From the NCBI GenBank assembly GCA_028015205.1, contig CM051514.1, positions 33,806,150-33,870,149 on the forward strand: 64,000 nt of DNA, read 5' to 3'. A program made the translations under genes and the position numbers. This DNA comes from Mytilisepta virgata (Eukaryota > Mollusca > Bivalvia > Mytilida > Mytilidae). This document shows positions 58,301 through 61,300 of this stretch, piece by piece. The notes beneath the pieces were generated by a model that was given only the letters and a program-made list of their open reading frames with translations, was not told the DNA's origin and did not search any database. Position 1 is the first letter of the stretch; each line of letters begins with the position of its first letter.

Positions 58301-61300
58301 ACTTTACTATAAACAAGGTTTATTCTTTTGTTGTACACTGCTTTAAATGATTTCTGAGGAAAAACATTTTTCTACAGTTCTCACAGCAATATGAAGAAAT
58401 CTTTCAAACATGTACATGTATGATGAAAGAATTAAAAAGCTGATTTAAAGTAAATCAAATTTTCCTTGAATACTGATTGGAGGCATCAACCATCACATAC
58501 CCACAAATTGATCTGCAGTACATTGCCAAATTAATAACCGAATTATTTAAGATGAACATCAGATTATCTTAGTGAAATGTTTCAACATTACATTATTTGA
58601 TTGTTTCAAATATTTGAACAGGCTCTCATCTATAAATAAACAACACTTACTCAATTCTGATTACATTTTTCAATGTAAATCTCTCTTTCTGTCCAAAACT
58701 GTAGTTAATAAGAGACATGTTGAAAACTATCTTCTCAATACCAAAAGACAGCTGATAATTACATGCATCTAGATTAACAAATACATTCATTGATGTACTG
58801 ATCTGTTCAATATCTATACAACAGTCGACACCAGTACAGGTATCAGCCAGGTAACAACTCACAGAATTAGGTAGTGATGGAAATGAAAATGGGAGAGATT
58901 TGCCACATCCTGCAAAAAAAAATTAAAAATGTTAATAAGATAAACATTTATTGATTTCTTTTGCATTCAAATTGGCAAAGAGCTCATTGAGGAGCTCAAT
59001 AAAAATGCGAGATGATAACAATAATAATGGAAATTCCTAAAATCTTGGTTTGTTCACTTAAAAAATGTTTTCAAAATTTACCAAAACTAATCATTTTTTG
59101 CCAAATGTATATATATGTACAATTCTAAATAAATATAGGATAAGTTATTAACAAAAAATATATATATATATTTATTTTCAGACACGTACAAAGTTTTTTT
59201 TAATAGTCCACCTTTACGAAGATTTAACTGTTTAAAAGGTTCCTTGCTACACACCTGTATGCCTACACTTAACTTTTTTTGGTAAATGCCTATACAGATT
59301 TTTTAGTGAAATTTATAGACAAAGCCATATAGGTTTATCATTAACACTGCAAAACATAATTCTAAATGGGTCCCAAATTTCACCTAAGTTTTACCCATGA
59401 GTTCTATTGGATTCATACAATATTACTTTTTTAACTTTTCTTTCCTAACTTGCAATAACAATAGTCATGTTGGACTAAGGTCAGGATGCCAATACATTAT
59501 TTTGAAAACGACAATTCAAACAAATTTTGGTCTCAACTGACCAAATGTATTGAGAGAAGAACTATTAATGTTTTAGCCAAATTTTCTGTTTTCAGTAAAA
59601 GCATAGTACTGGTCTCCTGTTGGACACAATACAGAGATCTGCAAGACTACAGCCTAATGAATACTGATACTAAGATAAGTACAGCCAATAAAGATTAATG
59701 AAATGCCTCCTTCAAAAGAATTTTGTGATGTGTATACATTTTCAGGCATATGAGTATATCAAACTTTCCTGAGATATTCTTCACACAAATCTTCAAAAAT
59801 ATGTAACCAGGATAATTTTCTTAATGCTTTATGCCATGCAGTTAGAAAATATTAACACAGCATGAATTCTAAAATAAATCTGAGGCACTGCTTAGACAAA
59901 TGTTCAATTAATAATGTAACCATTGGAACCCTTACAATACTGTACACAAGACTCCCCATTATCCATGCAAATCAGGACAAAATTCATGCAGGAAAGTATG
60001 CAAACTATTACAAAAATGCAACAGGTGTATGGTAAGTCTAGGAAATATAGAAAGAGATGTGTGCTGCTTTTACCATTGTTCCAGCCATTTGGTCCTACAG
60101 GACTGTATGGTGTTTTTTCTCTGCCACATGGAACATCTTTCAGATCCTGAGAAATACCCAAGACCTCTAACAATTTATTTAGAACCAGTCCTTTGGCAAC
60201 ACCTATCACATCATTGTCTCCTAAGAACTTTTGCAAGGAAAATTCTGCAAATCAAATAATATAAAGTAAGATTCAACAATAAGTGAGTTTATCATCTTAA
60301 AATACATTGCGAAAATAATTACGGGAAATCTTAACATTCATTTTTCGGATGTCAAATGTTGCTATGCAAAGATTACTTTCAAATATGGCACCATTGTGTA
60401 GCAAAATTGTTGACCAATCCAAATATAGGAATTTCATACACAACCAGGCATTGACCAATTAAATGGGCAAATTTTTCATATCACTAGATCATCTTACACT
60501 GTAAACAATGTGATATGAAATTTTCCTAACTGTCTGAGAGTTAGATATTACCGGTCAATCATAAAAGAACTTGATCTATTTTTGAACGTGTATTTACATG
60601 TAGCTTTGATATAACAAGACTAGGACAGTCTCTTTTAATAAAGTAACACTACAAGCAAAGTTTCGAAACATGCAACTTAACAGTTTGCTAAATCACATGC
60701 ATTTTTATTTTTACATCATACCTTTAAGATCATATTCACTGTCTGACCAGTCACAACCAATTTTCGGCAATTTTGTACTCTGAAAAACTGTCTTTGAAAA
60801 TATGCATCCTCCTTGCACTTCAAGGCATACTTTCATTTTCATGTTCAACATATACTTCTTTTCTCCTTTCAAATCATGTATGGAATATCTGTAATACACA
60901 TGTATGATAGCCACTGTCATATTCAGCAAACATCAAGGTTTTTCATAAAAAATAAAGGTAATAGCTCATTGGGAAAAATCAACAGGAAAACATGTTACCC
61001 CATCTGGAAACATTCTGATTCTAATCTGAAAAGTCTTTGATCTTGCTCTTAAATGCCAACAGCTGAGCAGAGAAGCAGCAAATTTTATACCAATTCAAAG
61101 TCCTTGGTGCGACCAGCCAAGCTTCAAACCCACAAACTACTAAGAGATCACTAATGTGGTCAATACCCTTTTTCTATTCATTATATGTAAGAGTTATTTT
61201 TTACTTTTCTATTTGAGTCAATGGCAGACATGATAGTTCAAGCCAGGGAATGTGGACTACAACACTGAAACTACTAAAAGAAGAATTCCAATTCTTGTTT

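Noticed and set aside
59904..60236. Module C1 reading extended to 110 codons with a hydrophobic tail
   Set aside because: The tail is intron read-through after the donor at 60072-60073; the same artefact extends C9 (29860-30402), C2 and C8.
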